NCBI GenBank assembly: GCA_014843695.1
Contig: CM026401.1
Span: forward strand, 46,575,477-46,639,476
DNA: 64,000 nucleotides
From: Archivesica marissinica
Lineage: Eukaryota; Mollusca; Bivalvia; Venerida; Vesicomyidae
Direction of reading: 5' to 3'
In this document: one piece after another, positions 1-11,269 of the stretch
How the letters are laid out: the number at the start of each line of letters is the position of its first letter
Position numbering within the stretch: position 1 is the stretch's first letter
Program-made: the position numbers and the translations under genes
The notes under the pieces: model-generated
The model's input: the letters and a program-made list of their open reading frames with translations, nothing else
What the model was told of the DNA's origin: nothing
Database searches by the model: none

Positions 1-69
1 AACCCATTTTAGTTACATAACATATTATCAATAATATGCATGTTGTCAGATTGTGTATTTATATTGTTC

Positions 70-835
70 AATGGTACTCGTCTATCAGTATTTATTTCCC
101 CCAGAACATCACCTTAGCATGATGTTAATCTATATGTCTAGAAGTTATATCAGTCAGTGAGTGATTTCCCCGGAACATGACCTTAGCATGATGTAAATCT
201 ATATGTCTAGAAGTTATATCTGTCAGTGATTGATTTTCCCGGAACATCACCGTCGCATGATGTAAATCTATATGTCTAGAAGTTATATCGGTCAGTGATT
301 GATTTTCCCGGAACGTCACCTTAGCATGATGTAAATCTATATGTCTAGAAGTTATATCGGTCAGTGATTGATTTTCCCGGAACATCACCTTAGCATGATG
401 TAAATCTATATGTCTAGAAGTTATATCTGTCAGTGATTGATTTTCCCGGAACATCACCGTCGCATGATGTAAATCTATATGTCTAGAAGTTATATCGGTC
501 AGTGATTGATTTTCCCGGAACGTCACCTTAGCATGATGTAAATCTATATGTCTAGAAGTTATATCGGTCAGTGATTGATTTTCCCGGAACATCACCTTAG
601 CATGATGTAAATCTATATGTCTAGAAGTTATATCTGTCAGTGATTGATTTTCCCGGAACATCACCGTCGCATGATGTAAATCTATATGTCTAGAAGTTAT
701 ATCGGTCAGTGATTGATTTTCCCGGAACGTCACCTTAGCATGATGTAAATCTATATGTCTAGAAGTTATATCGGTCAGTGATTGATTTCCCCAGAACATC
801 ACCTTAGCATGATGTAAATCTATGTTTGTCATTCT
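70..835. repeat. 69-bp minisatellite with trimeric higher-order repeat
   Basis: About 10-11 tandem copies of a 69-bp unit containing gtctagaagttatat and the palindromic core catgatg. Three unit types (differing at caccgtcgcatg, cgtcacctta and catcacctta) follow each other in strict order, giving a 207-bp higher-order period repeated about three times. The minus strand is open because 69 is a multiple of 3. I regard that ORF as a repeat artefact. Confidence 0.9.
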
Positions 836-844
836 GATGTGTAG

Positions 845-1855
845 GAATTAACCATGTAGGCCTGCATGGTTAATTCCTACCTGCATGGTTAATTCCTACC
901 TGCATGGTTAATTCCTACCTGCGTGGTTAATTCCTACCTGCGTGGTTAATTCCTACCTGCGTGGTTAATTCCTACATGCATGGTTAATTCCTACCTGCAT
1001 GGTTAATTCCTACCTGCATGGTTAATTCCTACCTGCGTGGTTAATTCCTACCTGCATGGTTAATTCCTACCTACATGGTTAATTCCTACCTGTATGGTTA
1101 ATTCCTACCTGCATGGTTAATTCCTACATGCATGGTTAATTCCTACCTGCGTGGTTAATTCCTACATGTGTGGTTAATTCCTACCTGCATGGTTAATTCC
1201 TACATGCATGGTTAATTCCTACCTGTATGGTTAATTCCTACCTGCATGGTTAATTCCTACATGCATGGTTAATTCCTACCTGTGTGGTTAATTCCTATCT
1301 GCGTGGTTAATTCCTACCTGCATAGTTAATTAATTCCTACCTGCCTGGTTAATTCCTATCTGCGTGGTTAATTCCTACCTGCATAGTTAATTAATTCCTA
1401 CCTGCCTGGTTAATTCCTATCTGCGTGGTTAATTCCTACCTGCATAGTTAATTAATTCCTACCTGCCTGGTTAATTCCTACCTGCATGATTAATTCCTAC
1501 CTGCATAGTTAATTAATTCCTACCTGCATGATTAATTCCTACCTGCATAGTTAATTAATTCCTACCTGCGTGGTTAATTCCTACCTGCATGGTTAATTCA
1601 ATTCCTACCTGCATAGTTAATTAATTCCTACCTGCCTGGTTAATTCCTACCTGCATGATTAATTCCTACCTGCATAGTTAATTAATTCCTACCTGCGTGG
1701 TTAATTCCTACCTGCATGATTAATTCCTACCTGCATAGTTAATTAATTCCTACCTGCGTGGTTAATTCCTACCTGCGTGGTTAATTCAATTCCTACCTGC
1801 GTGGTTAATTCCTACCTGCATGGTTAATTCCTACCTGCATGGTTAATTCCTACCC
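845..1855. repeat. 19-bp minisatellite
   Basis: About 50 copies of a 19-bp unit (ctgcatggttaattcctac). A derived 23-bp form with a duplicated aatt (ttaattaattcc) recurs at regular spacing between about 1,320 and 1,760, so the array has local higher-order structure. Stops are frequent, so it has no coding potential. Confidence 0.9.
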
Positions 1856-2055
1856 ATGAGAAATCCGAACCGTGCTTTATTCACCGATAAACAACGGCAA
1901 GACAAAATATTATTTCCTAAATGTATTACCGGTATTGTTATGTATTGCCCGCCCACCATACAGTTAATATTCTATTAACCTTATAAGGAATGAGGAAAAA
2001 CATAACATGTGATGTGAATGAGATTAATAAATTACCGGCACTATACTTATTCGCT

Positions 2056-3048
2056 TATAAGATGGTGGACCATGTATAAGACGGGTCCCCTACTTTTGCC
2101 TTAGATAAGGTAGACCATGTATATGACGGGTCCCCTACTTTTACCTTAGATAAGGTAGACCATGTATAAGATGGGTCCCCTACTTTTGCCTTAGATAAGG
2201 TAGACCATGTATAAGACGGGTCCCCTACTTTTGCCTTAGATAAGGTAGGCCATGTATAAGATGGGTCCACTACTTTTACCTTAGATAAGGTAGGCCATGT
2301 ATAAGACGGGTCCCCTACTTTTGCCTTAGATAAGGTAGACCATGTATATGACGGGTCCCCTACTTTTACCTTAGATAAGGTAGACCATGTATAAGATGGG
2401 TCCCCTACTTTTACCTTAGATAAGGTAGGCCATGTATAAGACGGGTCCCCTACTTTTACCTTAGATAAGGTAGGCCATGTATAAGATGGGTCCCCTACTT
2501 TTGCCTTAGATAAGGTAGGCCATGTATAAGACAGGTCCCCTACTTTTACCTTAGATAAGGTAGGCCATGTATAAGATGGGTCCCCTACTTTTGCCTTAGA
2601 TAAGGTAGACCATGTATAAGACAGGTCCCCTACTTTTACCTTAGATAAGGTAGGCCATGTATAAGATGGGTCCCCTACTTTTGCCTTAGATAAGGTAGAC
2701 CATGTATAAGACAGGTCCCCTACTTTTACCTTAGATAAGGTAGGCCATGTATAAGATGGGTCCCCTACTTTTGCCTTAGATAAGGTAGACCATGTATAAG
2801 ACAGGTCCCCTACTTTTACCTTAGATAAGGTAGGCCATGTATAAGATGGGTCCCCTACTTTTGCCTTAGATAAGGTAGACCATGTATAAGACAGGTCCCC
2901 TACTTTTACCTTAGATAAGGTAGGCCATGTATAAGATGGGTCCCCTACTTTTGCCTTAGATAAGGTAGACCATGTATAAGACGGGTCCCCTACTTTTGCC
3001 TTAGATAAGGTAGACCATGTATAAAACGGGTCCCCTACTTTTACCAAA
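2056..3048. repeat. 45-bp minisatellite, partly dimeric
   Basis: About 22 copies of a 45-bp unit containing gataaggtagaccatgtata and gggtcccctactttt. Between about 2,490 and 2,960 two unit variants (gacaggtcc and gatgggtcc) alternate, forming a 90-bp dimer. The minus strand is open for 330 codons (15-residue periodic), which I attribute to the 45-bp period rather than to a gene. Confidence 0.9.
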
Positions 3049-3124
3049 TAAAACAGACCATGTTGTTAGACACTCCTATCCTTTAGCCATATATGGTGGA
3101 CATGTATGAGATTGGCTTGATATG

Positions 3125-4292
3125 TTACCCTTTATAAGACTGATCTTGTATCAGACAGGTCCCATGCACAAATCTTGTATCAGACAGATCCCATACTGTT
3201 GCTTTATAAGACAGATCTTGTATCAGACAGATCCCATACTGTTGCTTTATAAGACAGATCTTGTATCAGACAGGTCCCATACTGTGACTTTATAAGACAG
3301 ATCTTGTATCAGACAGGTCCCATACACAGATCTTGTATCAGACAGGTCCCATACACAGATCTTGTATCAGACAGGTCCCATGCACAGATCTTGTATAAGA
3401 CAGGTCCCATGCACAGATCTTGTATAAGACAGGTCCCATGCACAGATCTTGTATAAGACAGGTCCCATACACAGATCTTGTATCAGACAGGTCCCATACA
3501 CAGATCTTGTATCAGACAGGTCCCATACACATATCTTGTATAAGACAGGTCCCATACACAGATCTTGTATCAGACAGGTCCCATACTGTTACTTTATAAG
3601 ACAGATCTTGTATAAGACAGGTCCCATACACAGATCTTGTATAAGACAGGTCCCATACACAGATCTTGTATCAGACAGGTCCCATACACATATCTTGTAT
3701 AAGACAGGTCCCATACACAGATCTTGTATAAGACAGGTCCCATACACAGATCTTGTATCAGACAGGTCCCATACACATATCTTGTATAAGACAGGTCCCA
3801 TACACAGATCTTGTATAAGACAGGTCCCATACACAGATCTTGTATCAGACAGGTCCCATACACATATCTTGTATAAGACAGGTCCCATACACAGATCTTG
3901 TATAAGACAGGTCCCATACACAGATCTTGTATCAGACAGGTCCCATACACATATCTTGTATAAGACAGGTCCCATACACAGATCTTGTATAAGACAGGTC
4001 CCATACACAGATCTTGTATAGACAGGTCCCATACACATATCTTGTATAAGACAGGTCCCATACACAGATCTTGTATAAGACAGGTCCCATACACAGATCT
4101 TGTATAAGACAGGTCCCATACACAGATCTTGTATAAGACAGGTCCCATACACAGATCTTGTATAAGACAGGTCCCATACACAGATATTGTATAAGACAGG
4201 TCCCATACACAGATCTTGTATAAGACAGGTCCCATACACAGATCTTGTTTAAGACAGGTCCCATACACAGATCTTGTATAAGACAGATCCCA
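3125..4292. repeat. 29-bp minisatellite with 87-bp trimer
   Basis: About 40 copies of a 29-bp unit (cagatcttgtataagacagg then tcccataca). From about 3,520 to 4,010 three variants (cagatcttgtata, cagatcttgtatc, catatcttgtata) repeat in order, giving an 87-bp higher-order unit. Because 87 is a multiple of 3, both strands show long periodic ORFs. These are not considered genes. Confidence 0.9.
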
Positions 4293-4640
4293 CTACCATT
4301 GCAGTAATAACGTGTCAGTATTTGACTCAGTTACAATATGTTTGTGACACAATGTGAAGATAAACAGCCTTCTTTATGTAATTCAAACATTTGGAGAACA
4401 CATTCCCGTCTTATAAGCGAGTATGTATGGTATTATTGTATGATGCCAATAACCTAATTGTGGTGTTGTTTGTGGGCAAATTTTAATACCTAAATATCTC
4501 AGTTTGTGTTTAATATAGCTAAACAGCATCTGCATGGCATTGAGTTCACATGTATGTACAGAGCTTACGCTGATGTATGTACAGAGCTTACGCTGATAAA
4601 ATGTACAGAGCTTACGCTGGATCTTCAAAGAGGGAGAAGT
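4293..4640. other. Non-repetitive spacer
   Basis: No gene seen. At 4,555-4,620 there are three short tandem copies of a 22-24 bp unit with gtacagagcttacgctg. Confidence 0.5.
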
Positions 4641-4885
4641 TTTAGGTATGCAAGGGGTTGAAGGTATACAAGGGGGAAGCTTAAGGTATACAAGGGAGAA
4701 ATTTTAGGGCATACCATGGAGAAGTTTAAGATATACAAGGGGAAAGATTAAGGTATACAAGGGGAAAGTTTAAGGTATATAAGGGAGAAGTTTAAGGTAT
4801 ATAAGGGAGAAGTTTAAGGTATACAAGGGGGAAGTTTAAGGTATATAAGGGAGAAGCTTAAGGTATACAAGGGAGAAATTTGTGT
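4641..4885. repeat. 22-bp purine-rich minisatellite
   Basis: About 11 diverged copies of a purine-rich unit (ggtatacaagggggaagttt). The top strand is strongly A/G biased. Confidence 0.85.
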
Positions 4886-5047
4886 TATCAACCAAAATGT
4901 CTCCCCCCTGAGCTCAAAATAGGAACAATTAGGGCAGCACTGGGAGATTTATATCTCCCTGATCACCCTCTAGCTTAAGCTCTCATGTACATGTAGCGAC
5001 TAGTAATACTGTGTGCATTTATAATTCTGAGCGAGGTGATAATATAT

Positions 5048-5292
5048 TAACTCATTCAACCCCAAGTATCTGACATGGACTGGTGCGTGATATTTTCAGA
5101 CCAATAAATTAATAAGAAAATTACCTTTGGACCAGTTCATTTATCAAAATGGGTAATTTTATCTAAAAATAGTAATAATTATTACTGGCAAAAAAGTGCA
5201 GATCCTGATGAGACGGCTCGTCACGAGCCGGCTCATCTGGATCTACACTTTTCATAAACCTATTTAGAGGCCTGTGGGGTTGAAAGGGTTAA
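5048..5292. mobile_element. TTAA MITE, family E (copy 1)
   Basis: About 240-bp element with inverted ends: left ttaactcattcaacccca, right tggggttgaaagggttaa. It carries an internal perfect hairpin, gatgagacggctcgt facing acgagccggctcatc. Other copies lie at 7,498, 10,274, 18,014, 42,316 and 49,952. TTAA followed by CCC at the ends suggests a non-autonomous piggyBac-type element (inference from terminal sequence only). Confidence 0.8.
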
Positions 5293-5347
5293 TACTACCG
5301 GTATTGTACTTTGATTTTTAAAAAACCCCACAATTTTCCATTCTCAG

Positions 5348-5477
5348 GTCCCAAGCCGAAGCAACAAATATCCCCATAGACGACTGTCCCCCAGACACAA
5401 TTGATGGGGCAGAAACACCCAGCAGTGACCAAGAACAAAGGGAGACTACACATGAACAAAGCAGCCAAGGGGAGTGA
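5348..5477 (+). CDS. Possible terminal exon, unknown gene
   Basis: A good acceptor (ttttccattctcag) is followed by 42 open codons ending at TGA, entered in phase 2. The peptide is hydrophilic and acidic (for example IDDCPPDTIDGAETPSSDQE and RETTHEQSSQGE), unlike the low-complexity translations around it and like the end of a cytoplasmic tail or linker. An AATAAA lies about 415 bases downstream at 5,894. I see no upstream exon of this gene in the window, where five arrays precede it. No family recognised. It could be a chance ORF. Confidence 0.35.
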
Positions 5478-5935
5478 ACTCTGATTGTCTACCCTAATAC
5501 ACAAGGGTAGTGTGTTATTTATTCAACGAAAATATGTGACTGAGGAGGTGAAGTGGAATCAATAATTTGAGTGGACTGCAAAAAATGACAGGGAGACAAC
5601 TTCATCTTGTGGATATAATATTCTTTAAAGGGAGACTACTAATTGGTTAGAAATACCAATAATATCACAGTTTATAACCAAGGGACACATTTTATCCATT
5701 GCTTAACAGGGTGAACATATTGCTATGTTGTTACATGATTTCAGCATTGAGCTGCATGTAGCTTTAACAGATTATAGACTAAGATTATTTCACAACCATA
5801 GCCTATGAATGTTTCCACCTCGCTACTTATTTAAAGTGTAAAATTGTCATATCAAATATATATATATATATTGCAGTACATGTATGTTAATACAATAAAT
5901 TTTGCATTGGTTTCAAACGTAAGTGAGAAAATAAA
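5478..5935. other. No gene seen; possible 3' UTR
   Basis: AT-rich unique sequence with an AATAAA at 5,894-5,899. If the exon before it is real this would be its 3' UTR. Otherwise nothing is recognised. Confidence 0.3.
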
Positions 5936-5974
5936 ATTTACAACAACAACAACAACAATAACAACAACAATAAT

Positions 5975-6018
<44 letters not shown>

Positions 6019-6020
6019 CG
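5936..6020. repeat. (AAC)n microsatellite
   Basis: About 27 AAC trinucleotides with three AAT interruptions. The poly-Thr and poly-Val translations are artefacts. Confidence 0.95.
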
Positions 6021-6156
6021 TCTATGTAGCAAATCGACAAAATATTAACATAATTCAACAATAATTGGTTCTTATTAGATGACAAGAGTGTATTGTACAT
6101 TCTTAAGTCTGACCGATGTATAATTGGTAAACATTTGTGTTATTCGAGTATTTGTT

Positions 6157-6297
6157 TACATGTGATTAATAAATGGTACTCCGTTTCTATAGCATTTGTA
6201 TTACATTGTTGACATTTTTCTATTGACAAAATAGAAAAATGTCAACAATGTAATACAAATGCTATAGAAACGGAGTACCATTTATTAATCACATGTA
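6157..6297. repeat. Perfect 68-bp inverted repeat (cruciform-forming)
   Basis: Two arms of 68 bp are exact reverse complements by eye, separated by five bases (gacaa). The arms start tacatgtgattaataaatgg and read towards the centre. No target duplication or transposon end is recognised. Confidence 0.9.
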
Positions 6298-6312
6298 TTA
6301 CGGTTAGGTTGT

Positions 6313-6597
6313 CAGGCGCATAGCTAGGCTTACGCATGTATGGACATGCGTAAGATTTATTTTGACAGTTCCTGAAAATGAAAATTATATAAATGCGAAA
6401 AATGCAATAAAAACTGGATCGTAAGGGGGGCACATACATTGGTCATTCACAAGAAAGCAGACATGATCAAAATGCCAACAATCAATAGATTGTAGATGAT
6501 GTTCATAGTATGCAATAGTCACCTGAGACCATATACCGGAAAAAATCCTCCCCCTAGAATGGTGCGTAATCCATATTTAGGCCTAGCTACGCGCCTG
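6313..6597. mobile_element. Short inverted-repeat element (MITE)
   Basis: Inverted ends caggcgcatagctaggctta (left) and taggcctagctacgcgcctg (right) enclose about 245 bp without coding capacity. Ends starting CAG recall hAT-type elements, but no clean 8-bp target duplication is seen, so the class is uncertain. Confidence 0.6.
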
Positions 6598-6970
6598 GTT
6601 GTTTTACACTTCAGTGATTTAGAACTATAAATAGTAACAATGATGTGATTTTGTACTGAAATTTTACTTCGTCATATTCACAATACTATAAATGTTTATG
6701 AATAGTTTTGATTTGATCATTTTTTCATGTTCAACATATCATAATTATAGATGTTTTAAATTGAATTCATTTACAAACATTTGTACAGTCCATCCGTATC
6801 AAGGACAGTGTCATGATGTCCTTGGTTATAAATACCTCGCAATCGCGATTACGTCATCGATGTCGCTTACTCGAGTCTTCGTACAATTCCACAGGTTTGC
6901 ACCGATTTTGAAAAAATCGTATCTTCTCAGGTTATTGCCTAATTGCTTGTTTTTTCTATTAAGTTTAGAA
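6598..6970. other. No feature recognised
   Basis: AT-rich unique DNA. The small ORF here has no recognisable product. Confidence 0.4.
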
Positions 6971-6974
6971 ATGT

Positions 6975-7236
6975 TTTAAATTCTTTGCATGCTGGGTGAA
7001 AATAAAGGCTATAAATAGATCAAATAATTGTAGCAGACGACAATTCATCACATGTGTTTTTCTTATTTGTAGCTGAACACTCATGTAATATTATTTGCCG
7101 AAGCGAGGGTAGATAAACTCAATCGTCATATGTCATGGAATTTCATTACAATTGTGTCGCTAAGACGCAGTGCGAATGAAATTGCACGACCTATTTGATG
7201 GTTATTTTCGCTGGGAGCGTGCAAAGAGTTAAGGCA
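6975..7236. mobile_element. TTAA MITE, family F (copy 1)
   Basis: Left part tttgcatgctgggtgaaaat then ataaaggctataaatag and tagcagacgacaattcat. Right end gggagcgtgcaaagagttaa. Related copies lie at 11,270, 14,573, 30,868 and 41,858. The termini contain the weak inverted match ctttgca/tgcaaag next to TTAA. Confidence 0.65.
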
Positions 7237-7289
7237 TATGACATATAACTCATGAATACACTTGTGCTGCTATGTAGCTCATCTGAGTC

Positions 7290-7420
7290 TTGTGCATTGT
7301 GTGGTATTAGTGATTGGTGAGTCTGTGCATTGTGGGTTATTAGTGATTGGTGAGTCTGTGCATTGTGGGTTATTAGTGATTGGTGAGTCTGTGCATTGTG
7401 GGTTATTAGTGATTGGTGAG
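7290..7420. repeat. 33-bp tandem repeat, four copies
   Basis: Four nearly identical units with gtgattggtgagtctgtgca. Each unit carries TTG/GTGAGT, a match to a 5' splice site consensus on the plus strand. Confidence 0.9.
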
Positions 7421-7497
7421 TCGTCCGTAATATGTGGTCTAAAGACGCATATTAATATGGCAGGCGACTAACGAAAAGGGACACTCGGACATAATTA

Positions 7498-7686
7498 ACA
7501 AAAATTAAGTTAACACTTTCAACACCACACCTCTAAATAGGCTTACAAAAAGTGTACATCCAGACGAGCCGGCTCCATCAGGATCTGCACTTTTTGGCCA
7601 GTATTATTACTATTTTTAGACAAAATTACCCATTTTTGATAAATGAACTGGTCCAAATGTAATATTCTTATTAATTTATTGGTCAT
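7498..7686. mobile_element. TTAA MITE, family E, internally deleted
   Basis: Reverse-oriented relative to the 5,048 copy. The central hairpin is partly deleted (cagacgagccggctccatca), and the far terminus is missing after ttattggtc. Confidence 0.75.
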
Positions 7687-7779
7687 GATTTGACCACATG
7701 TCATATGGCATTATCTTTTTCTAATAAAGTGATAGGCTTAGGAAATACTGTTCATATGGTAACAGTTTCAACAGATTCT

Positions 7780-7975
7780 AAACAGTCTTTCAGATGGGAC
7801 TGTAAACCGAGGTCTCGTGTCGGTGCTGTACACCGTGCACGTAAAAGAACCAGAGTAGACTCTGGAATGGGTCTCTGTCTGTATCATTGCACCATCCTCC
7901 AAAAATCTAAAATGACTAATCTCTTCAGGAGGCGTCGCTCATATGGGAAACCGGTAGCGACGATAAATAAACGTA
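7780..7975 (+). mobile_element. SINE A body, tRNA head missing
   Basis: Starts at aacagtctttcagatgggac and runs to gcgacgataaataaacgta. The tRNA-like 5' part present at 42,880 and 44,897 is absent, so this is a 5'-truncated copy. Confidence 0.8.
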
Positions 7976-8224
7976 CAAAAGTTTCTAAACATTTACCCAA
8001 TTTGATACAGAAATTTAAACTGCATAGCTTTAACTAATGATCCCTAGAAACTATAAATATATATATATTATATGCAATTTTAGTCTCAATTAAACAATTT
8101 CAATGTTCGAGTGCCCATTTTTGCATGGCACCGGTGGCCATATCTTCTCCGATGTATATATATATATGACTGGTTTGTATTTATTGCCCATATTGTGTAA
8201 ATGGTTCATATGTGTACCTTAGTT

Positions 8225-9270
8225 AAACTGGCTTGATTGATGGGTTAATTGTAGGCGGATTATGTAAACTGGGTTTTATTGATGGATTAATTGGTATGCT
8301 GATTATGTAAACTGGCTTGAATTATGGATTAATTGGTAGGTGGATTATGTAACTGGGCTTGATTGATGGATTAATTGGTAGGTAGATTAGGTAAACTGGC
8401 TTGAATGATGGATTAATTGGTAGGTAGATTAGGTAAACTGGCTTGATTGATGGATTAATTGGTAGGTAGATTAGGTAAACTGGCTTGAATGATGGATTAA
8501 TTGGTAGGTAGATTAGGTAAACTGGCTTGAATGATGGATTAATTGGTAGGTAGATTAGGTAAACTGGCTTGATTGATGGATTAATTGGTAGGTAGATTAG
8601 GTAAACTGGCTTGAATGATGGATTAATTGGTAGGTAGATTAGGTAAACTGGCTTGATTGATGGATTAATTGGTAGGTAGATTAGGTAAGCTGGCTTGATT
8701 GATGGATTAATTGGTAGGTAGATTAGGTAAGCTGGCTTGATTGATGGATTAATTGGTAGGTAGATTATGTAAACTGGCTTGATTGATGGATTAATTGGTA
8801 GGTAGATTAGGTAAGCTGGCTTGATTGATGGATTAATTGGTAGGTAGATTAGGTAAACAGGCTTGATTGATGGATAATTTGGTAGGTAGATTAGGTAAAC
8901 TGGCTTGAATGATGGATTAATTGGTAGGTAGATTAGGTAAACTGGCTTGATTGATGGATTAATTGGTAGGTAGATTAGGTAAACAGGCTTGATTGATGGA
9001 TAATTTGGTAGGTAGATTAGGTAAACTGGCTTGAATGATGGATTAATTGGTAGGTAGATTAGGTAAACTGGCTTGATTGATGGATTAATTGGTAGGTAGA
9101 TTAGGTAAGCTGGCTTGATTGATGGATTAATTGGTAGGTAGATTAGGTAAGCTGGCTTGATTGATGGATTAATTGGTAGGTAGATTAGGTAAACTGGCTT
9201 GATTGATGGATTAATCGGTAGGCGGATTATGTAAACTGGGCTTGATTGATGGATTAATCGGTAGGCGAAG
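8225..9270. repeat. 42-bp minisatellite
   Basis: About 25 copies of a 42-bp unit (ggattaattggtaggtagat, taggtaaactggcttgattg). Variants gattgat and gaatgat, and aaactgg and aagctgg, are distributed in blocks, showing segmental amplification. Older divergent units sit at both ends. Confidence 0.9.
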
Positions 9271-9321
9271 ATTCATGTTGTGCCAGCCTGCCTGTGTCCT
9301 TGATGAAGTTGCCGACTTCAT

Positions 9322-9500
9322 TAACCCTTTGCATGCTAGCGGCAGATAAAGTCACTTTTGTAAACAGAATAGAGCCAGATCAAATAGAACAGAACGTGTC
9401 GTCTGATCAGGCTCTATACCGTTTGCTATTCGAATAGTGGAGCTAACGCACTTGGTTGAATAGCAAACAACACAGATCCTGACATCAGACGCGGTGTTAC
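9322..9500. mobile_element. MITE family G (copy 1)
   Basis: Begins ttaaccctttgcatgctagc, followed by atagagccagatcaaat and cgtctgatcaggctctata, a long internal stem. Homologous to 10,833, 49,573 and 50,252. The right end is not clear here. Confidence 0.6.
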
Positions 9501-9987
9501 ATTGTTAAGTGTTGTATACACTACGTTGATCCGATCTTTATTATAGCTTGTTTGACTACTAATGTGTCGATCAATGTCTATGGCATTTGCGTCGAGTGGC
9601 GCTACTAAAGAGGAAATGGTTAAATCAGTTATATTTTGACCCGCATATAAGACAGGTTGAGAAAATGGAAACCACTTGGAAATAAAAAAGGCCAAGCAAA
9701 TTAATTAAACACTGTAAATTATGTCAAATCATAAAAAAATGCACTGATGCACTGATGCACTACAACAATTTTTATTTGCTAAAACGCTTATTGTCAAATT
9801 TAGTTTACGGACAGAGCTATGAATGTGTATGCTTTTGTTAAACCCGTTGTGCTATTTAGATATGAGGTCATCAAATATTGAGTCGGAACAAACCGATTAA
9901 AACAATCGACAACGAAACCATTTAAGTTATGTTTTTTAATGATTATTTTTATCACTCGCTTGTAAGACGGTAAGCCGATTTGCGGCC
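9501..9987. other. No gene recognised
   Basis: Unique AT-rich DNA. A minus-strand ORF (9,426-9,695) overlaps the MITE and is not considered a gene. Confidence 0.4.
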
Positions 9988-10192
9988 GTAATCTGGATGT
10001 GCGTTCGCTTCAGGTGCGAAAGGTCTGTAGTTTGAGTCCCGCTGGAGCCGTTACGATTGTGCCCTTAGGCAAGGCATTTAAATTCAACGTTGCCTCTTCT
10101 CTCTCCCTCGTGGCGATGGATTCATTCAGGAATGAGGTCTCGAGAGTGATTAATATAAGTTGTTTCGCAATCGAGCTAAAATAAATTTATAT
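9988..10192 (+). mobile_element. SINE C copy
   Basis: tRNA-derived SINE with head cgcttcaggtgcgaaaggtc and a T-arm-like gtttgagtcccgctgg, then gcccttaggcaaggcattta and a tail agagtgattaatataagttg. The 5' half of the head is diverged. Confidence 0.8.
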
Positions 10193-10273
10193 AAACTATC
10201 TTCCAAACTTTTGTTTCAAATATGAAAGAAACGTCCAAAAAGGATAACATTCAACGTCCCACTTCACAACGGA

Positions 10274-10527
10274 TGCTTATTAACCCTTTCAACCCCACAG
10301 GCCTCTAAATAGGCTTATGAAAAGTGTAGATCCAGATGAGCCGGCTCGTGACGAGCCGTCTCATCAGGATCTGCACTTTTTTGCCAGTAATAATTATTAC
10401 TATGTTTTAGATAAAATTACCCATTTTGATAAATGAACTGGTCCAAAGGTAATTTTCTTATTAATTTATTGGTCTGAAAATATCACGCACCAGTCCATGT
10501 CAGTTACTTGGGGTTGAATGGGTTAAT
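10274..10527. mobile_element. TTAA MITE, family E
   Basis: Full copy, inverted relative to that at 5,048, from ttaaccctttcaacccca to gggttgaatgggttaa, with the complete internal hairpin around cggctcgtgacgagccgtct. Confidence 0.85.
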
Positions 10528-10585
10528 AGTGTCATGACGCTTTATATAGTATAATCATTGCTAGACTCTTATCTTTGATCAGGGT

Positions 10586-10830
10586 TCATTCTAGGTCAGA
10601 ATTTTTGGGAGAAGTGAGAAAGCACGTGATCCTTAAATGGTGTTCTTTAATATACTTCTGCAAAATAGGGTTAAAATGCACATTAAATACAACATTTGAA
10701 TAGAAGGAGTGCTTTATAATGGGCCAGTGTATCTTACTAGACACAATTTTGTCTAGGGCGACAATTTCGCCCATATCGCCATTTAGAATGATCCCTGGGT
10801 ATTCATGACGATCATTTAGCCCGTTATATG
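10586..10830. repeat. Dispersed repeat shared with 31.2-31.9 kb
   Basis: Segments such as tttgggagaagtgagaaagc and ctttataatgggccagtgta recur in reverse orientation at about 31,375 and 31,815. Class unknown, no ORF. Confidence 0.5.
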
Positions 10831-10832
10831 CT

Positions 10833-11047
10833 GAATAAATTGGACGGAAGATGCAAACAATATAGATCCAGATCTGCCGCGACATAGCGCCGCATCTGAT
10901 CAGGATCTATGTTGTTTACTATTCAGCCAAGTGCTTTAGCTCCACTATCCCAATAGCAAATAGGATAGAGCCAGATACTGTGCCATCTAATCTGGCTCTA
11001 TGCTGTGTGCAAAACAACGTAAGTTGTGATTAGCATTTTAAGGGTTA
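10833..11047. mobile_element. MITE family G
   Basis: Contains gatctatgttgtttactatt, atagtggagctaaagc-like sequence in inverted form, aatctggctctatgctgtg and the terminus attttaagggttaa. Confidence 0.55.
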
Positions 11048-11269
11048 AGACGGTATTGGCACAATGTAGTTTGAAGCGGGTTACAATGACCTATATTATG
11101 ACGACCATGAGCATTTGTATAAACCCATGAACTATTTTTTACACATATCAAAATTATTTTTTGTTCCAATTTTGAAGGCAATAGTGCAATGTGTTTTATA
11201 CGTAACGGCTTGTTGTACAGTGAAATACAATTACACTCTCCATTAGAATCTGTGTAGCGGGTTCGTTAA

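Noticed and set aside
70..4292. CRISPR array
   Set aside because: Repeats are directly adjacent with no unique spacers, and the DNA is eukaryotic.
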